DNA of 64,000 nt, from contig OY782858.1 in the NCBI GenBank assembly GCA_963678465.1, forward strand, positions 1,612,001 through 1,676,000, read 5' to 3'. A model generated the notes under the pieces. That model was given only the letters and a program-made list of their open reading frames with translations, was not told the DNA's origin and made no database searches. Of this stretch, positions 46,001 to 54,621 are shown piece by piece (the stretch's first letter is position 1; each line of letters starts with the position of its first letter). The translations under genes were made by a program, and so were the position numbers. The DNA is from Paludibacter sp963678465. GTDB lineage: Bacteria; Bacteroidota; Bacteroidia; Bacteroidales; Paludibacteraceae.

Positions 46001-47139
46001 TCATCAATTGCATAAATTCCATCATGATCGGTACCAACCCATAATACATTGTTCATGTCTTTGTATACCGACATTACACAATTATTACCAATTAAATTGT
46101 TATTGAAGGATTTACTCCCCCAATAATTGAATTTATTGGTATGATTGGGCGAAAGGAAAACACCTTTTTGAAACAAACCAATCCATAAATTACCGGCCTT
46201 ATCAAGTAGCACTGAGTGAACTTTTGTACTCGAAAAATCGAAAATGGCCGATTGAACCTCAAAATCTTCAATTTTTTGGGTGGCCTTATTGTATACCTTA
46301 ACTCCTCGCCCATCTGTGCCAATGAGCAACCTTTTATTTTTATCAATGTACAAGCATTTGATTGGCAAATAAACATCACCTTTGTTGTAAGGAACAGGAT
46401 CAAATTTTTGAGTAGAAAAATTCAATTTAAACAACCCACCAGCCAATGTTCCTACAAAGACATTGCCGGCATCGTCTTCAATCATGCTCGAAATCTGATT
46501 ATTACCTAAAGACTCGGGAGCTTTGTACAATTTGATTGCCCCTGTCTTCTGGTTATAATAATTTACCCCTTTATCGGCCGAAGCAATCCATAAATTCCGC
46601 TTACTATCTTCGAAAAGAGTTACAATATAGCGACTTCCCAACTTTCTTATTAGCTCATCATCAACTCTAAACAGATTTTTTTTTGCATCGAACCGAAGAA
46701 TTGCATCGCTCGAAGTAGAAATGAGTATTTCACCGCTTTTGGTTTCGATAATGCTTGAAACATGCGGTTCAATTATTTTATTTCCGTAGTATAGCGGCAC
46801 TTCTGTAAACGAATCGTTTACCCTATCGTACAGCATCAAACCATTGATACAACCCACCCAAAACCGACCTTTACTGTCTTCGAAAAGTGAACGTACATAG
46901 TTATTTTTCAATGAATGCGTATTCAGTTTATCATTTCTGTAAATGCTAAACTTCACACCATCATATTTATTTAAACCATCTTCGGTTGCAATCCATATAT
47001 AATTGCGTGAATCCTGAAAAATAGTATTTATAAGGCTGTTTGACAACTCATTATCGGTAGAATAGAGCTTACCTGTCTGTGCGTGGAGGAATATAAATAC
47101 ACCGGAGAGAAAGAAAAAGGTGAATAGGAGTCTCTTCAT
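43051..47139 (-). CDS. Second hybrid two-component regulator (HTCS)
   Basis: The product is 1362 aa: signal peptide (1-20); propeller repeats (about 25-680); Y_Y_Y domain (about 715-785); membrane helix (about 788-808); HisKA with His about 839 (N-V-S-H-E-I-R-T-P-M-T-L); HATPase_c (F-G-T-G-I-G-L-H-L-S); receiver with Asp about 1156 (V-V-S-D-V-M-M-P-E-M-D-G); AraC HTH (about 1255-1362, ending Y-G-M-S-P-K-E-Y-S-E-K-Y). It is clearly distinct from the regulator at 26800-30699. Being upstream of susC3, it probably controls that pair in response to a different oligosaccharide. Confidence 0.95.
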   Translation of the reverse strand: MKRLLFTFFFLSGVFIFLHAQTGKLYSTDNELSNSLINTIFQDSRNYIWIATEDGLNKYDGVKFSIYRNDKLNTHSLKNNYVRSLFEDSKGRFWVGCINGLMLYDRVNDSFTEVPLYYGNKIIEPHVSSIIETKSGEILISTSSDAILRFDAKKNLFRVDDELIRKLGSRYIVTLFEDSKRNLWIASADKGVNYYNQKTGAIKLYKAPESLGNNQISSMIEDDAGNVFVGTLAGGLFKLNFSTQKFDPVPYNKGDVYLPIKCLYIDKNKRLLIGTDGRGVKVYNKATQKIEDFEVQSAIFDFSSTKVHSVLLDKAGNLWIGLFQKGVFLSPNHTNKFNYWGSKSFNNNLIGNNCVMSVYKDMNNVLWVGTDHDGIYAIDESNNSRHYLLNTNANRMSSTIMTIVEEDANTLWMGSFLDGLIKLDKKSGKYTSYSNNLSLFTNDPSSNRIISIVKDSRNRLWVGTNGAGVQIFDIATSRFTSKYVSEPNAVDGLVNNWVNCLFNDGDSIIWVGTYGGVNSIDLRNGKINTYTKSDKALPGNIVYSIAMDQNANLWFGTTDGLARFDRKTKRSEIFTTTEGLPSNVIRGILEDGNGDIWLSTHTGISKYLIKQKKFVNHFAFDGLQGNEFTLGAAFKTNKGEFIFGGVGGVTSFYPSKIQNQRNSLHIYLTGLYVLDKPVVKGQKSGRHEIIDTFISDAKTIRLNYSDNMFGLEFSTFNFGNSERIYYRYMLEGLNSQWINTDPGTNRISFTNLNYGKYKLRVIACANDNVSEEIVIQIRIYPPWYLTFFAKLIYFILLLLLVYGIFRYLTERLQHRQEMLKREHLEQVNEGKLQFFINVSHEIRTPMTLIISPLEKLMSDTSDPERNQAYHLMYRNAQRILRLINQLLDIRKIDKGLMFVKMNETDIVSFVDDIMQTFEYQSEKRKIKFEFIHEMPELKAWIDMNNFDKVLVNVLSNAFKFTPENGEITIRLSEGKDETVNTPLRHYFEIVVSDSGIGIEVDKIEKIFERFYQIDHSQTNVNFGTGIGLHLSRNLVELQHGIIYAANRKDATGSELIIRLPMGHEHLIEAEKEISDNVVSMSMLHHSAEEYIDDALVETDVKVKPKTKYRILIVDDEDEIRHYLKQSLADTYRILESRNGKEALDLILKEKPDMVVSDVMMPEMDGISLCKKLKANININHIPIILLTAKSSDEDKAEGFEIGADAYVSKPFNVDMLKKRIANIIENRERLEYKMADSEENKALIKPVVLKSSDQVLLEKIINIINENIDNTELNVEMLADGVGMSRVHMHRKLKELTNQSARDYIKNIRLKQAAELLVKQKISISEVAYALGFSNLSHFSNTFKEFYGMSPKEYSEKYRQNI

Positions 47140-47463
47140 TAAAGTAATTTAGATTTATCTCGGTTAAGAAAAACTATTGGATACAAAAATACAAAAATTA
47201 AATCATTTAGGTGAGGAATAAAAAAAAATAAGCTACAAATCGGGCAAGGCTTTATGTAATACGCGAGAAAACAAGACATTAACCAAGCTTCCTATCTATA
47301 CTCCTTTTATAATCATAAATTTGGCATCAAAAAACATAATACAAAGAAAACTACAGAATAACCGCATATTGCCTTCATTAATTACAGCATCTCCCTCAAA
47401 TGTTTTTTTTAGGAATAATTTATTCTACTTTTGCATTAAAAAATTATCATTTGAAAAGTGTTT
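47140..47463. promoter_or_regulatory. Divergent promoter region between HTCS2 and the DMT transporter
   Basis: TACTTTTG on the plus strand (47426-47433) fits the -7 element for the transporter gene, with a short leader of about 25 nt. TATTTTTG on the minus strand (47191-47184) fits a -7 element for the HTCS gene. -33 elements are weak for both. No gene is seen in between. Confidence 0.45.
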
Positions 47464-48330
47464 ATGATAGAGATACAAAAAGACCATAAATGGGTTCATT
47501 ATTTTTTATTGTTTTTTGGTGTTTTATGTATTTCATGGTCGGCCATACTTGTAAAAACAGCCAATATTAGTGGTTTCGGATCAGGATTCTATCGCATGTT
47601 ATTCGGCACCGTAGGCATTATACCCATTTGGCTGTACTTCCGCAAACCGATTACCGACTTTCATGGTGTAAAAATTGCAATCATTTGCGGTGTGTTTTTT
47701 GCCTGCGACATAGCATTGTGGAATACATCCATTATGCTTTCGAAAGCTTCAATATCAACTTTGCTTGCCAATCTGGCTCCTCTTTGGGTGGGAATAGGTG
47801 CTTTGCTCTTTATGAAAGAAAAACCTAACAAAATTTTTTGGATAGGAACCTTTATTTCCATTGTAGGCGTAGCTGTTATCATGGGTATGAAAGATATTTC
47901 GGGCAGTTCATTGACGCTGGGGAATTTGTTGGCAATTTTTGCAAGCATGTTCTATGGCGCCTATTTACTTACCGTGAAAAAAGGACGCAACACACTCGAT
48001 ACCTTCTCGTTCACCACCATCTCAATGATTACAAGCACAATAGTTTTAGGCGTTATTTGCTGGATAAGCAGTACTCCACTTTCAGGATTCAGCAGTACAA
48101 CCTGGATTTCGTTAGGAATATTGGGAATTGTTCCGCAGGTTTTAGGTTGGTTGGCCATCAATCAGGCACTCGGACACATCAAAGCCACCGTGGTTTCGGT
48201 TAGTCTATTGAGTCAAAGCGTGTTTACTGCTCTTTTTTCAATTCCTGTACTCGGCGAATTGCTAACAGCCAGAGAAATTGGTGGCGCAGCAATTGTACTG
48301 GGCGGAATTTATTTGGTGAACAAGAAGTAA
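47464..48330 (+). CDS. EamA/DMT-family transporter
   Basis: The product is about 288 aa from the ATG at 47464 (a GTG two codons earlier is possible). It has ten hydrophobic segments in two EamA repeats, with the family pattern S-x-x-x-x-x-x-L-x-x-L-x-P-L-W-V and G-x-x-L-V-x-x-G at the end (G-G-A-A-I-V-L-G-G-I-Y-L-V-N-K-K). It is an inner-membrane exporter of metabolites or drug-like compounds; substrate unknown. It is a single gene. Confidence 0.9.
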   Translation: MIEIQKDHKWVHYFLLFFGVLCISWSAILVKTANISGFGSGFYRMLFGTVGIIPIWLYFRKPITDFHGVKIAIICGVFFACDIALWNTSIMLSKASISTLLANLAPLWVGIGALLFMKEKPNKIFWIGTFISIVGVAVIMGMKDISGSSLTLGNLLAIFASMFYGAYLLTVKKGRNTLDTFSFTTISMITSTIVLGVICWISSTPLSGFSSTTWISLGILGIVPQVLGWLAINQALGHIKATVVSVSLLSQSVFTALFSIPVLGELLTAREIGGAAIVLGGIYLVNKK

Positions 48331-48353
48331 ACCTGAATTGTTCGAGTTTCAGT

Positions 48354-48393
48354 TTTACCTGTCGCAGGACGGTTTCGAACGGCTGTCAGGTAT
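48354..48393. repeat. REP-like imperfect palindrome
   Basis: TACCTG ... CAGGTA with an internal GTTTCGAAC core forms an imperfect hairpin just after the transporter stop. Palindromes of the ACCTGTCAGG...CCTGACAGGT kind are scattered between genes in many Bacteroidota. It may also act as a terminator, though no T run follows. The following stretch (48440-48540) has degenerate CATATT/CACATT repeats. Confidence 0.4.
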
Positions 48394-48542
48394 TTCCAGT
48401 CTGGTGTTTAGAAAGAAATTGAATATTGAAAATTTTTGATTCAATAATTAATCCATTCTTCATTTTCAAATTATCACATTATTTCATTGGCATATTGGCA
48501 CATTAAAGTATTGTCTTATTGTCATATTATTTAAAATTTAAG

Positions 48543-49499
48543 ATGTTTATTATAGAGAACACAACCAATCGCTACCTGAATTACAATCAGGTACTAAAAT
48601 TTAGTTTCGGCGAGCGGATACAGAAAATTTCAATCAATGCAGGCTTCACCTGCCCTAATCGCGATGGAAGCAAAGGTATTGGAGGTTGCACCTATTGCAA
48701 CAATCAGACTTTCAGTCCGGAATACTGCACACCCACTAAAAGTATAACGCAACAAATAGAAGAAGGAATTTTGTTTTTCAAAAAATATGAAAGTCAGGTG
48801 TATTTAGCCTATTTTCAATCTTATACCAATACTTACGATGCCCTTGATAAGCTCACCGCCATTTACGAAGAGGCCCTGGCTCATCCTAAAGTAGTGGGCA
48901 TTGTGGTGGGTACACGTCCCGATTGCGTCAACGATGAATTGCTCGATTACTTTGCTGCCCTTTCGAAACGTTGCTATGTGATGATTGAATATGGCATTGA
49001 ATCCACCGAAGACAGTACGCTTGAGTTCATAAACCGTGGCCATGACTATGCCTGTGCCGTAAAAGCAATTGAAGCAACAGCAGCCCGCGGCATTTATACC
49101 GGAGCGCATCTTATTTTAGGTTTACCACACGAAAGTCGCGAAACGATACTGAACCACGCCCGTAAAATTTCAACACTTCCTCTTACAGCTATTAAACTAC
49201 ACCAGTTACAATTGGTAAAACACACAAAGATGTCACGTCAGTATGCCGAACATCCCGAATGGTTTAAACTCTACACAGCCGACGAATACATCGATCTTGT
49301 TATTGACTTTATCGAATTATTGAACCCCAAAATCGCCATCGAACGAATGATTTCTCAATCACCTCCGGGATTTGTTATTGCGCCCGAATGGGGACTGAAA
49401 AACTTCGAGTTTATTATGAAAGTCGACAAGCGTCTTGCTCAACGCAATACCTATCATGGAAGGTTGTACAACGAGAACTTCAAATCACAAGAGCTATAA
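48543..49499 (+). CDS. Radical SAM protein of the TIGR01212/YhcC family
   Basis: The product is about 318 aa from the ATG at 48543; an upstream TTG would add residues not typical of the family. The cluster motif is Cys37-x11-Cys49-x2-Cys52 (C-P-N-R-D-G ... G-G-C-T-Y-C-N), the wide first spacing that is typical of this family. G-T-R-P-D-C and H-L-I-L-G-L-P-H-E also match. The protein binds a 4Fe-4S cluster and SAM. The physiological reaction is not established for the family, as far as I know. Confidence 0.92.
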   Translation: MFIIENTTNRYLNYNQVLKFSFGERIQKISINAGFTCPNRDGSKGIGGCTYCNNQTFSPEYCTPTKSITQQIEEGILFFKKYESQVYLAYFQSYTNTYDALDKLTAIYEEALAHPKVVGIVVGTRPDCVNDELLDYFAALSKRCYVMIEYGIESTEDSTLEFINRGHDYACAVKAIEATAARGIYTGAHLILGLPHESRETILNHARKISTLPLTAIKLHQLQLVKHTKMSRQYAEHPEWFKLYTADEYIDLVIDFIELLNPKIAIERMISQSPPGFVIAPEWGLKNFEFIMKVDKRLAQRNTYHGRLYNENFKSQEL

Positions 49500-49642
49500 A
49501 ATGAACAGTCAGAGCATTAAAATGACCCTATCAATTTTTTTAGTTCACGTTTTGCTTCTACAATTTCAGATTTTACTTTTATAACAAACAAAAAAAACAT
49601 TTACAGCATTTTGACTACAAATTCAGTAGAAAATAATTCGTA

Positions 49643-50938
49643 TTATAAGCAGAAAACAGCATAAAATGGTACAGACTTAATATTATTCTCGAATCCAAAA
49701 TTCTTTTTGGAAATCCGAATTGCATAAGGACAATTATATTTTTTCAGAAACATATTCATACTTACCGACTTTGTTCTACTTCCTTTCTTAACTTCAACAG
49801 GAACAACTTCACCATCTATTTGTAACACAAAATCAAGTTCTGCCGTATTATCATTTTTCCAATAAAATAAAGAGTGTCCGTTAGCTTTAAGTGCCTGGGC
49901 TACATAATTTTCGCTTAATGCGCCTAAAAATCCATTATCTTCTTCAACACTCGAAAGTATTGTTTGTTGCGCCATGCCCGATTTTGCTGTCAGCAAACCT
50001 ACATCACTTATATACAGCTTAAAGTCAGACAAATCGGCATACACAGCTACTGGCATATAACCATGCTCCACCTTTTGGCATTTCAGTACCACCCCAGCAA
50101 AATTTAACCATTCAATCGACTCCCCAAAAATAGTTGCAGTTCCACCACGTTGCACAATTTTATACTGAAATTTCTTATTTTCTTTTGCTAATTGAACTGG
50201 AATAGAATTGTAGCACGCTCTGATTTTTACACTTGTAGTTGCCGAAGCATATTTTGCCATATCAGAAATATACTCATTCTGAATACGCCCCTGAATTTCG
50301 GCAGCTGTTAGTAAGCTTTGAGTTTGTACAAATTCGTTGACTACCGCCGGCATCCCTCCAATAATCAGGTATTGTTTGTAGTAATCTAACGCTTTATTGT
50401 GTAAAATCTCCGGCATTTTTAAATCAGATGCAAAATGAGCACGAATTTCACTCATTAATAAATCCTCATTCAAAGCATTCAAAAACTCTTCAAAATCCAT
50501 TGGAAATAACTGAATTTCATTCACTTTACCAACCGGAAACGAATAATTATCACGATTAACAGCTACTCCAAGCAAACTACCCGCACATACAATATAGTAT
50601 TGTGGGGCTTCTTCACAAAAGGTTTTTAGTGCCGTCAGTGCTCTGGGGCACGACTGAATTTCGTCCAACACAAGCAACGTTTCTTCAGGAATAATACGCT
50701 GAGCAGAAGCCGTTTCGAGATACTGTATAATGCGTAAAGGATGTATATCCGTTTCAAAATATGAATTTACAGCCAAATTTGTTTCCAAATTAAAGTAAAC
50801 CGTATTTTTGAAATACATTTCGCCAAATTCCTTGATAAGATAAGTTTTACCCACCTGACGAGCACCATTTACGATAAGCGGCATTCTATCGCTTTTCATT
50901 TTCCAATCTTCCAATTGCTTTAAGGCTTTCCTTTTCAT
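49643..50938 (-). CDS. AAA-type ATPase with DUF4143 C-terminus
   Basis: The product is 431 aa. Walker A is G-A-R-Q-V-G-K-T (25-32), Walker B T-L-L-V-L-D-E-I-Q (about 85-93). A DUF4143 domain fills the C-terminal half, including the nuclease-like L-D-F-V-L-Q-I-D-G-E-V-V-P-V-E-V-K stretch. The family is common in Bacteroidota and archaea, often in variable DNA, and its function is poorly known. It stands alone downstream of valS and has its own palindrome-overlapped promoter. Confidence 0.92.
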   Translation of the reverse strand: MKRKALKQLEDWKMKSDRMPLIVNGARQVGKTYLIKEFGEMYFKNTVYFNLETNLAVNSYFETDIHPLRIIQYLETASAQRIIPEETLLVLDEIQSCPRALTALKTFCEEAPQYYIVCAGSLLGVAVNRDNYSFPVGKVNEIQLFPMDFEEFLNALNEDLLMSEIRAHFASDLKMPEILHNKALDYYKQYLIIGGMPAVVNEFVQTQSLLTAAEIQGRIQNEYISDMAKYASATTSVKIRACYNSIPVQLAKENKKFQYKIVQRGGTATIFGESIEWLNFAGVVLKCQKVEHGYMPVAVYADLSDFKLYISDVGLLTAKSGMAQQTILSSVEEDNGFLGALSENYVAQALKANGHSLFYWKNDNTAELDFVLQIDGEVVPVEVKKGSRTKSVSMNMFLKKYNCPYAIRISKKNFGFENNIKSVPFYAVFCL

Positions 50939-50962
50939 TGTGTCAAATTCTTAAATATGGCA

Positions 50963-51020
50963 CAAATATAATTAAAGTGTGGGAAAAAATCAAATTATTT
51001 TGATTTTTTCCCACACTTTA
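50963..51020 (-). promoter_or_regulatory. Promoter overlapped by a perfect 22-bp inverted repeat
   Basis: The arms 50973-50994 (TAAAGTGTGGGAAAAAATC...) and 50999-51020 are perfect complements around a 4-nt loop. On the minus strand TTTG (50994-50991) and TATATTTG (50970-50963) are 20 nt apart, an excellent Bacteroidota promoter, and the -33 element lies inside the repeat. The ATPase start codon is 24 nt downstream. The repeat may be an operator or may form a transcript-start hairpin. Confidence 0.6.
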
Positions 51021-51044
51021 GTCAATACACTTGATGATAGCACA

Positions 51045-51077
51045 TAAAAAAAGCAGACTACAAATGTCTGCTTTTTT
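51045..51077 (-). terminator. valS terminator
   Basis: AGCAGAC (51051-51057 region) pairs with GTCTGCT across a 7-nt loop, flanked by A and T runs on both sides, so it can terminate in either direction. It lies just after the valS stop codon. Confidence 0.85.
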
Positions 51078-51085
51078 ATTAGATT

Positions 51086-53722
51086 CTATTTCTTCAACGC
51101 CAAAATCCCATCTTTCAGCGAAGCAATTTTACTTTCGGCATCGGCTTTTTTCTTGCGCTCGGCTTCTACAATTTCAGGTTTGGCATTTGCCACAAAACGT
51201 TCGTTTCCGAGCTTTTTCATTACCGATTCGATAAAACCTTCGTAGTATGTGATTTCAGCTTCCATTTTTGCAATTTCCTCTTCTGCATTGATTAAACTTC
51301 CCATAGGAATAGCAAATTCGGTTGTGCCCACAAGGAATGAAACTGAACCGACAGCTTTTTCGGTTGTTTTTTCTATTGTTTCTAAATTTCCGAGTTTAGC
51401 AATCACGGCATTAAACTGAGTGAGGCTGCCACTTTGAGTGGCGGTCTCACTTGGAATCACTTGCAGACTCAAGACTTCTTTGTTTGGAATATTTTTCTGC
51501 AAACGAACGGTACGAATTCCGGCGATAATTTCTTTGGCATATTCGAAATTAGCAATTAATGTGTCATCCACTTCAGTAGCTTTAGGCTGAAGTACCACCA
51601 TGATACTTTCACCTTCTTTGCGATCTTCAAGCGCTTGCCAGAGTTCCTCAGTGATAAATGGCATAAAAGGATGCAACACTTTCAGCAAAGATTCGAAGAA
51701 ACCAAGCGTAGCCTCGTAAGTGGTACGATCGATAGGTTTTTGATAAGCAGGTTTGGCCATTTCAAGGTACCACGACGAAAATTCATCCCAAAACAGCTTA
51801 TAAACGGCCATCAAGGCTTCCGACAAACGATATTTCGAGAACAAATCATCAATCTCGAAAAGGGTTTTGTTCAATTGCACATCGAACCATTTTACAGCCA
51901 TACGAGCCGATTCGGGTTGTTCGATATCGGCTACCTCCCACCCTTTTACAAGGCGGAAAGCATTCCATATTTTGTTATTAAAGTTACGGCCTTGCTCGCA
52001 AAGGCTGTCGTCGTAAGGCAAATCGTTTCCGGCAGGCGAAGTAAGCAACATGCCCAAACGCACTGCATCGGCGCCATAATGCGCAATCAAATCGAGCGGA
52101 TCGGGCGAGTTACCCAGCGATTTCGACATTTTACGTCCCAACTTATCACGTACAATACCAGTCAGATATACATTTTTAAATGGCATTTCGCCTTTATATT
52201 CGTATCCGGCAATAATCATACGAGCCACCCAGAAAAACAGAATTTCGGGAGCAGTTACCAAATCGTTGGTCGGATAATAATAGTTTATTTCTTCGTTTTC
52301 GGGATCATTGATGCCATCGAAAACCGAAATGGGCCACAACCACGACGAGAACCAGGTATCCAAACAATCTTCGTCCTGACGCAAATCATCAATTGACAAT
52401 TCGTAATCGACAATTGACAACGCTTTCTGATAAGCTTCTTCTTTGCTCATAGCCACCACCAAGCCACCCTGTGGAAGGAAATAAGCAGGAATACGATGTC
52501 CCCACCACAACTGACGTGACACACACCAGTCTTTCACATTTTCCATCCAATGACGGTAAGTATTTTTGAACTTGGCAGGATAAAGCTGAATATCATCATT
52601 CATCACCGCATCCAAAGCTGGTTTAGCCAAATCTTCCATTTTAAGGAACCATTGCATCGAAAGCTTTGGTTCTATCACCACATCGGTACGCTCCGAGAAA
52701 CCAACTTTATTGGTATATGGCTCTGTTTTTTCGAGCAAACCAGCTGCTTCAAGATCCTTTTCAATTTGCTTACGTACGTCAAAACGATCCATGCCTGCAT
52801 ATTGTGCGCCATGCTCATTCAGCGTTCCGTTATCATTAAAAATATCGATCGATGGCAAGTTGTATTTCTCACCCAGCATATAGTCGTTGACATCGTGAGC
52901 AGGCGTTACTTTCAGGCAACCAGTACCAAATTCCACATCTACATAATCATCCTCAATCACAGGAATCGAACGGTTGATTAATGGAACAACTACTTTTTTG
53001 CCTTTCAAATGTGCATTTTTCGGGTCGTTCGGATTGATACACATAGCGGTATCGCCCATGATAGTTTCCGGACGGGTAGTAGCCACAACTGCGTAACCAT
53101 CTTCACCTTCAACTTTATAGCGGAGATAAAACAGTTTTCCGGTAATTTCTTTGTGAATCACTTCCTCGTCGCTCAAAGCTGTCAGCGCTTTCGGATCCCA
53201 GTTTACCATGCGAACGCCGCGATAAATAAGGCCTTTGTTGTACAAATCGACAAAAACTTTCAGCACACTTTCGGAACGTGGTTCGTCCATTGTAAAGGCG
53301 GTACGATCCCAGTCGCACGAGGCGCCGAGTTTTTTAAGCTGTTCAAGAATAATTCCACCATGTTTGTGCGTCCAATCCCAGGCATGACCCAAAAACTCAT
53401 CGCGGGTTAAATCTGTTTTTTTGATGCCTTCGGCAGCCAGTTTCCCAACCACTTTGGCTTCGGTAGCAATGGAAGCATGGTCGGTTCCGGGCACCCAGCA
53501 GGCATTTTTGCCCTGCATACGCGCACGACGCACCAACACATCCTGAATAGTATTGTTGAGCATATGACCCATGTGAAGTACGCCCGTAACGTTTGGCGGC
53601 GGAATGACGATAGTATATGGTTCACGACCATCAGGTTTTGAACTAAAAAAACCATTGTCTAACCAATACTGATACCATTTCGACTCAATTTCCGTCGGAT
53701 TGTACTTACTTGCAAGTTCCAT
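51086..53722 (-). CDS. valS: Valyl-tRNA synthetase
   Basis: The product is 878 aa, the usual length. Class I signatures are P-P-N-V-T-G-V-L-H-M-G-H-M (HIGH box) and K-M-S-K-S-L-G-N. The editing domain, anticodon-binding domain and C-terminal coiled-coil tail (about 810-878) are present. It charges tRNA-Val in the cytoplasm. Odd feature: near residue 440 the segment L-S-I-V-D-Y-E-L-S-I-D-D-L, just before R-Q-D-E-D-C-L-D-T-W-F-S-S, is encoded by a repeat-like DNA insertion (52388-52420). TATCTTTG on the minus strand (53838-53831) may be its -7 element. Confidence 0.98.
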   Translation of the reverse strand: MELASKYNPTEIESKWYQYWLDNGFFSSKPDGREPYTIVIPPPNVTGVLHMGHMLNNTIQDVLVRRARMQGKNACWVPGTDHASIATEAKVVGKLAAEGIKKTDLTRDEFLGHAWDWTHKHGGIILEQLKKLGASCDWDRTAFTMDEPRSESVLKVFVDLYNKGLIYRGVRMVNWDPKALTALSDEEVIHKEITGKLFYLRYKVEGEDGYAVVATTRPETIMGDTAMCINPNDPKNAHLKGKKVVVPLINRSIPVIEDDYVDVEFGTGCLKVTPAHDVNDYMLGEKYNLPSIDIFNDNGTLNEHGAQYAGMDRFDVRKQIEKDLEAAGLLEKTEPYTNKVGFSERTDVVIEPKLSMQWFLKMEDLAKPALDAVMNDDIQLYPAKFKNTYRHWMENVKDWCVSRQLWWGHRIPAYFLPQGGLVVAMSKEEAYQKALSIVDYELSIDDLRQDEDCLDTWFSSWLWPISVFDGINDPENEEINYYYPTNDLVTAPEILFFWVARMIIAGYEYKGEMPFKNVYLTGIVRDKLGRKMSKSLGNSPDPLDLIAHYGADAVRLGMLLTSPAGNDLPYDDSLCEQGRNFNNKIWNAFRLVKGWEVADIEQPESARMAVKWFDVQLNKTLFEIDDLFSKYRLSEALMAVYKLFWDEFSSWYLEMAKPAYQKPIDRTTYEATLGFFESLLKVLHPFMPFITEELWQALEDRKEGESIMVVLQPKATEVDDTLIANFEYAKEIIAGIRTVRLQKNIPNKEVLSLQVIPSETATQSGSLTQFNAVIAKLGNLETIEKTTEKAVGSVSFLVGTTEFAIPMGSLINAEEEIAKMEAEITYYEGFIESVMKKLGNERFVANAKPEIVEAERKKKADAESKIASLKDGILALKK
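52388..52420. repeat. CAATTGACAATT-type repeat inside valS
   Basis: Two copies of CAATTGACAA-like sequence around TCGTAATCGA lie in frame within the valS coding sequence. Similar AATTTAC(A/G)ATT repeats occur between genes at 53727-53762 and 61026-61066. The insertion adds about eleven residues without breaking the frame. Confidence 0.55.
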
Positions 53723-53726
53723 TTTT

Positions 53727-53762
53727 TAATTTACGATTTAATTATTTACAATTTACGATTGA
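53727..53762. repeat. AATTTACGATT-type intergenic repeat
   Basis: AATTTACGATT occurs twice, with ATTATTTAC between, directly upstream of valS. A near-identical block lies at 61026-61066 upstream of the BCCP gene. These simple AT-rich repeats are probably a dispersed intergenic family. Confidence 0.5.
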
Positions 53763-53946
53763 GAAACAATGTTTAATATACTGTTTATCAACGCAATAAA
53801 AAAGCACAAGAGATGCTTTTTTCAAGAATGCAAAGATAATGAAATTTGAGGGTTTATAAAACTGTATTTTGTGAAATAAAAAAATCCTCTTTGCTTCATC
53901 GAATATATCCATTCGACGGAAGAATCCGACTTTATAAAAATCAACT

Positions 53947-54528
53947 TTAATCCACATCTATTTTTTTGAATTTTACAGCAAAACTTCTCAATACATCGAA
54001 AGTTACGCTCACTCCTATTGTTTCCCAGCTTGCGCCATCTTTGTTGTGCGACTGTATAAGATGCAAATCAATATTAGAATTTTTAATTGTTATCTTCTTG
54101 TGCTCAATTGTTTTTCTGGTTTCATAAAGATCTGCCAACCACTGAGCCGGAATAGCATTAAAAAGCTCGTTGATACAAAAATATTTCAAAGACGAATGGG
54201 TAATCCAGTAAACGCTACGTGGAGTAAAATAAAGTATTGCGTTGGGCGAGCCTGTATGCATCCACCCTAAAGTATCGGGATATTTACTATAAATCTCTAT
54301 GTATAAATCGCCATAATCCACATCTCTGAATTTTTCAGAAACCTTGAAAGTAGTACCGTTGACGGTAATCAACACATCTACATCCTGCCGCTGCATACAC
54401 ATATCTTCCTCTGAGTCTGTATTGAAACGCTTGATAAACGAAGCATGCAACACATCAATATAGAAGCGATCAGCCCTTAATGTCTGTTCGCGTTCATGCT
54501 GAAGACTTTTTCTGAAATTGTGTAACAT
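53947..54528 (-). CDS. Protein of unknown function, possibly nuclease-fold
   Basis: The product is 193 aa without a signal peptide. The conserved-looking core S-E-E-D-M-C-M-Q-R-Q-D-V-D-V-L-I ... V-S-E-K-F-R-D-V-D-Y-G-D-L-Y-I-E-I-Y-S (about 38-85) has Asp and Glu-x-Lys spacing compatible with a PD-(D/E)XK-like fold, but this is a guess from pattern. It is a single gene between valS and the amylase gene on the same strand. A small frame at 53742-53957 overlaps its end and is not credible. Confidence 0.6.
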   Translation of the reverse strand: MLHNFRKSLQHEREQTLRADRFYIDVLHASFIKRFNTDSEEDMCMQRQDVDVLITVNGTTFKVSEKFRDVDYGDLYIEIYSKYPDTLGWMHTGSPNAILYFTPRSVYWITHSSLKYFCINELFNAIPAQWLADLYETRKTIEHKKITIKNSNIDLHLIQSHNKDGASWETIGVSVTFDVLRSFAVKFKKIDVD

Positions 54529-54621
54529 TCTAAAAACAGAACTTTTAATCTACATGGTTTTAAAATCACTTTTAGTCAACAAATTATCTTATTTTCAAAT
54601 CAAAGCAGCAATACAAACCAC

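Noticed and set aside
53742..53957. 71-aa minus-strand frame between valS and the 193-aa gene
   Set aside because: It overlaps the end of a better gene, covers the likely valS promoter, and has no recognisable features.
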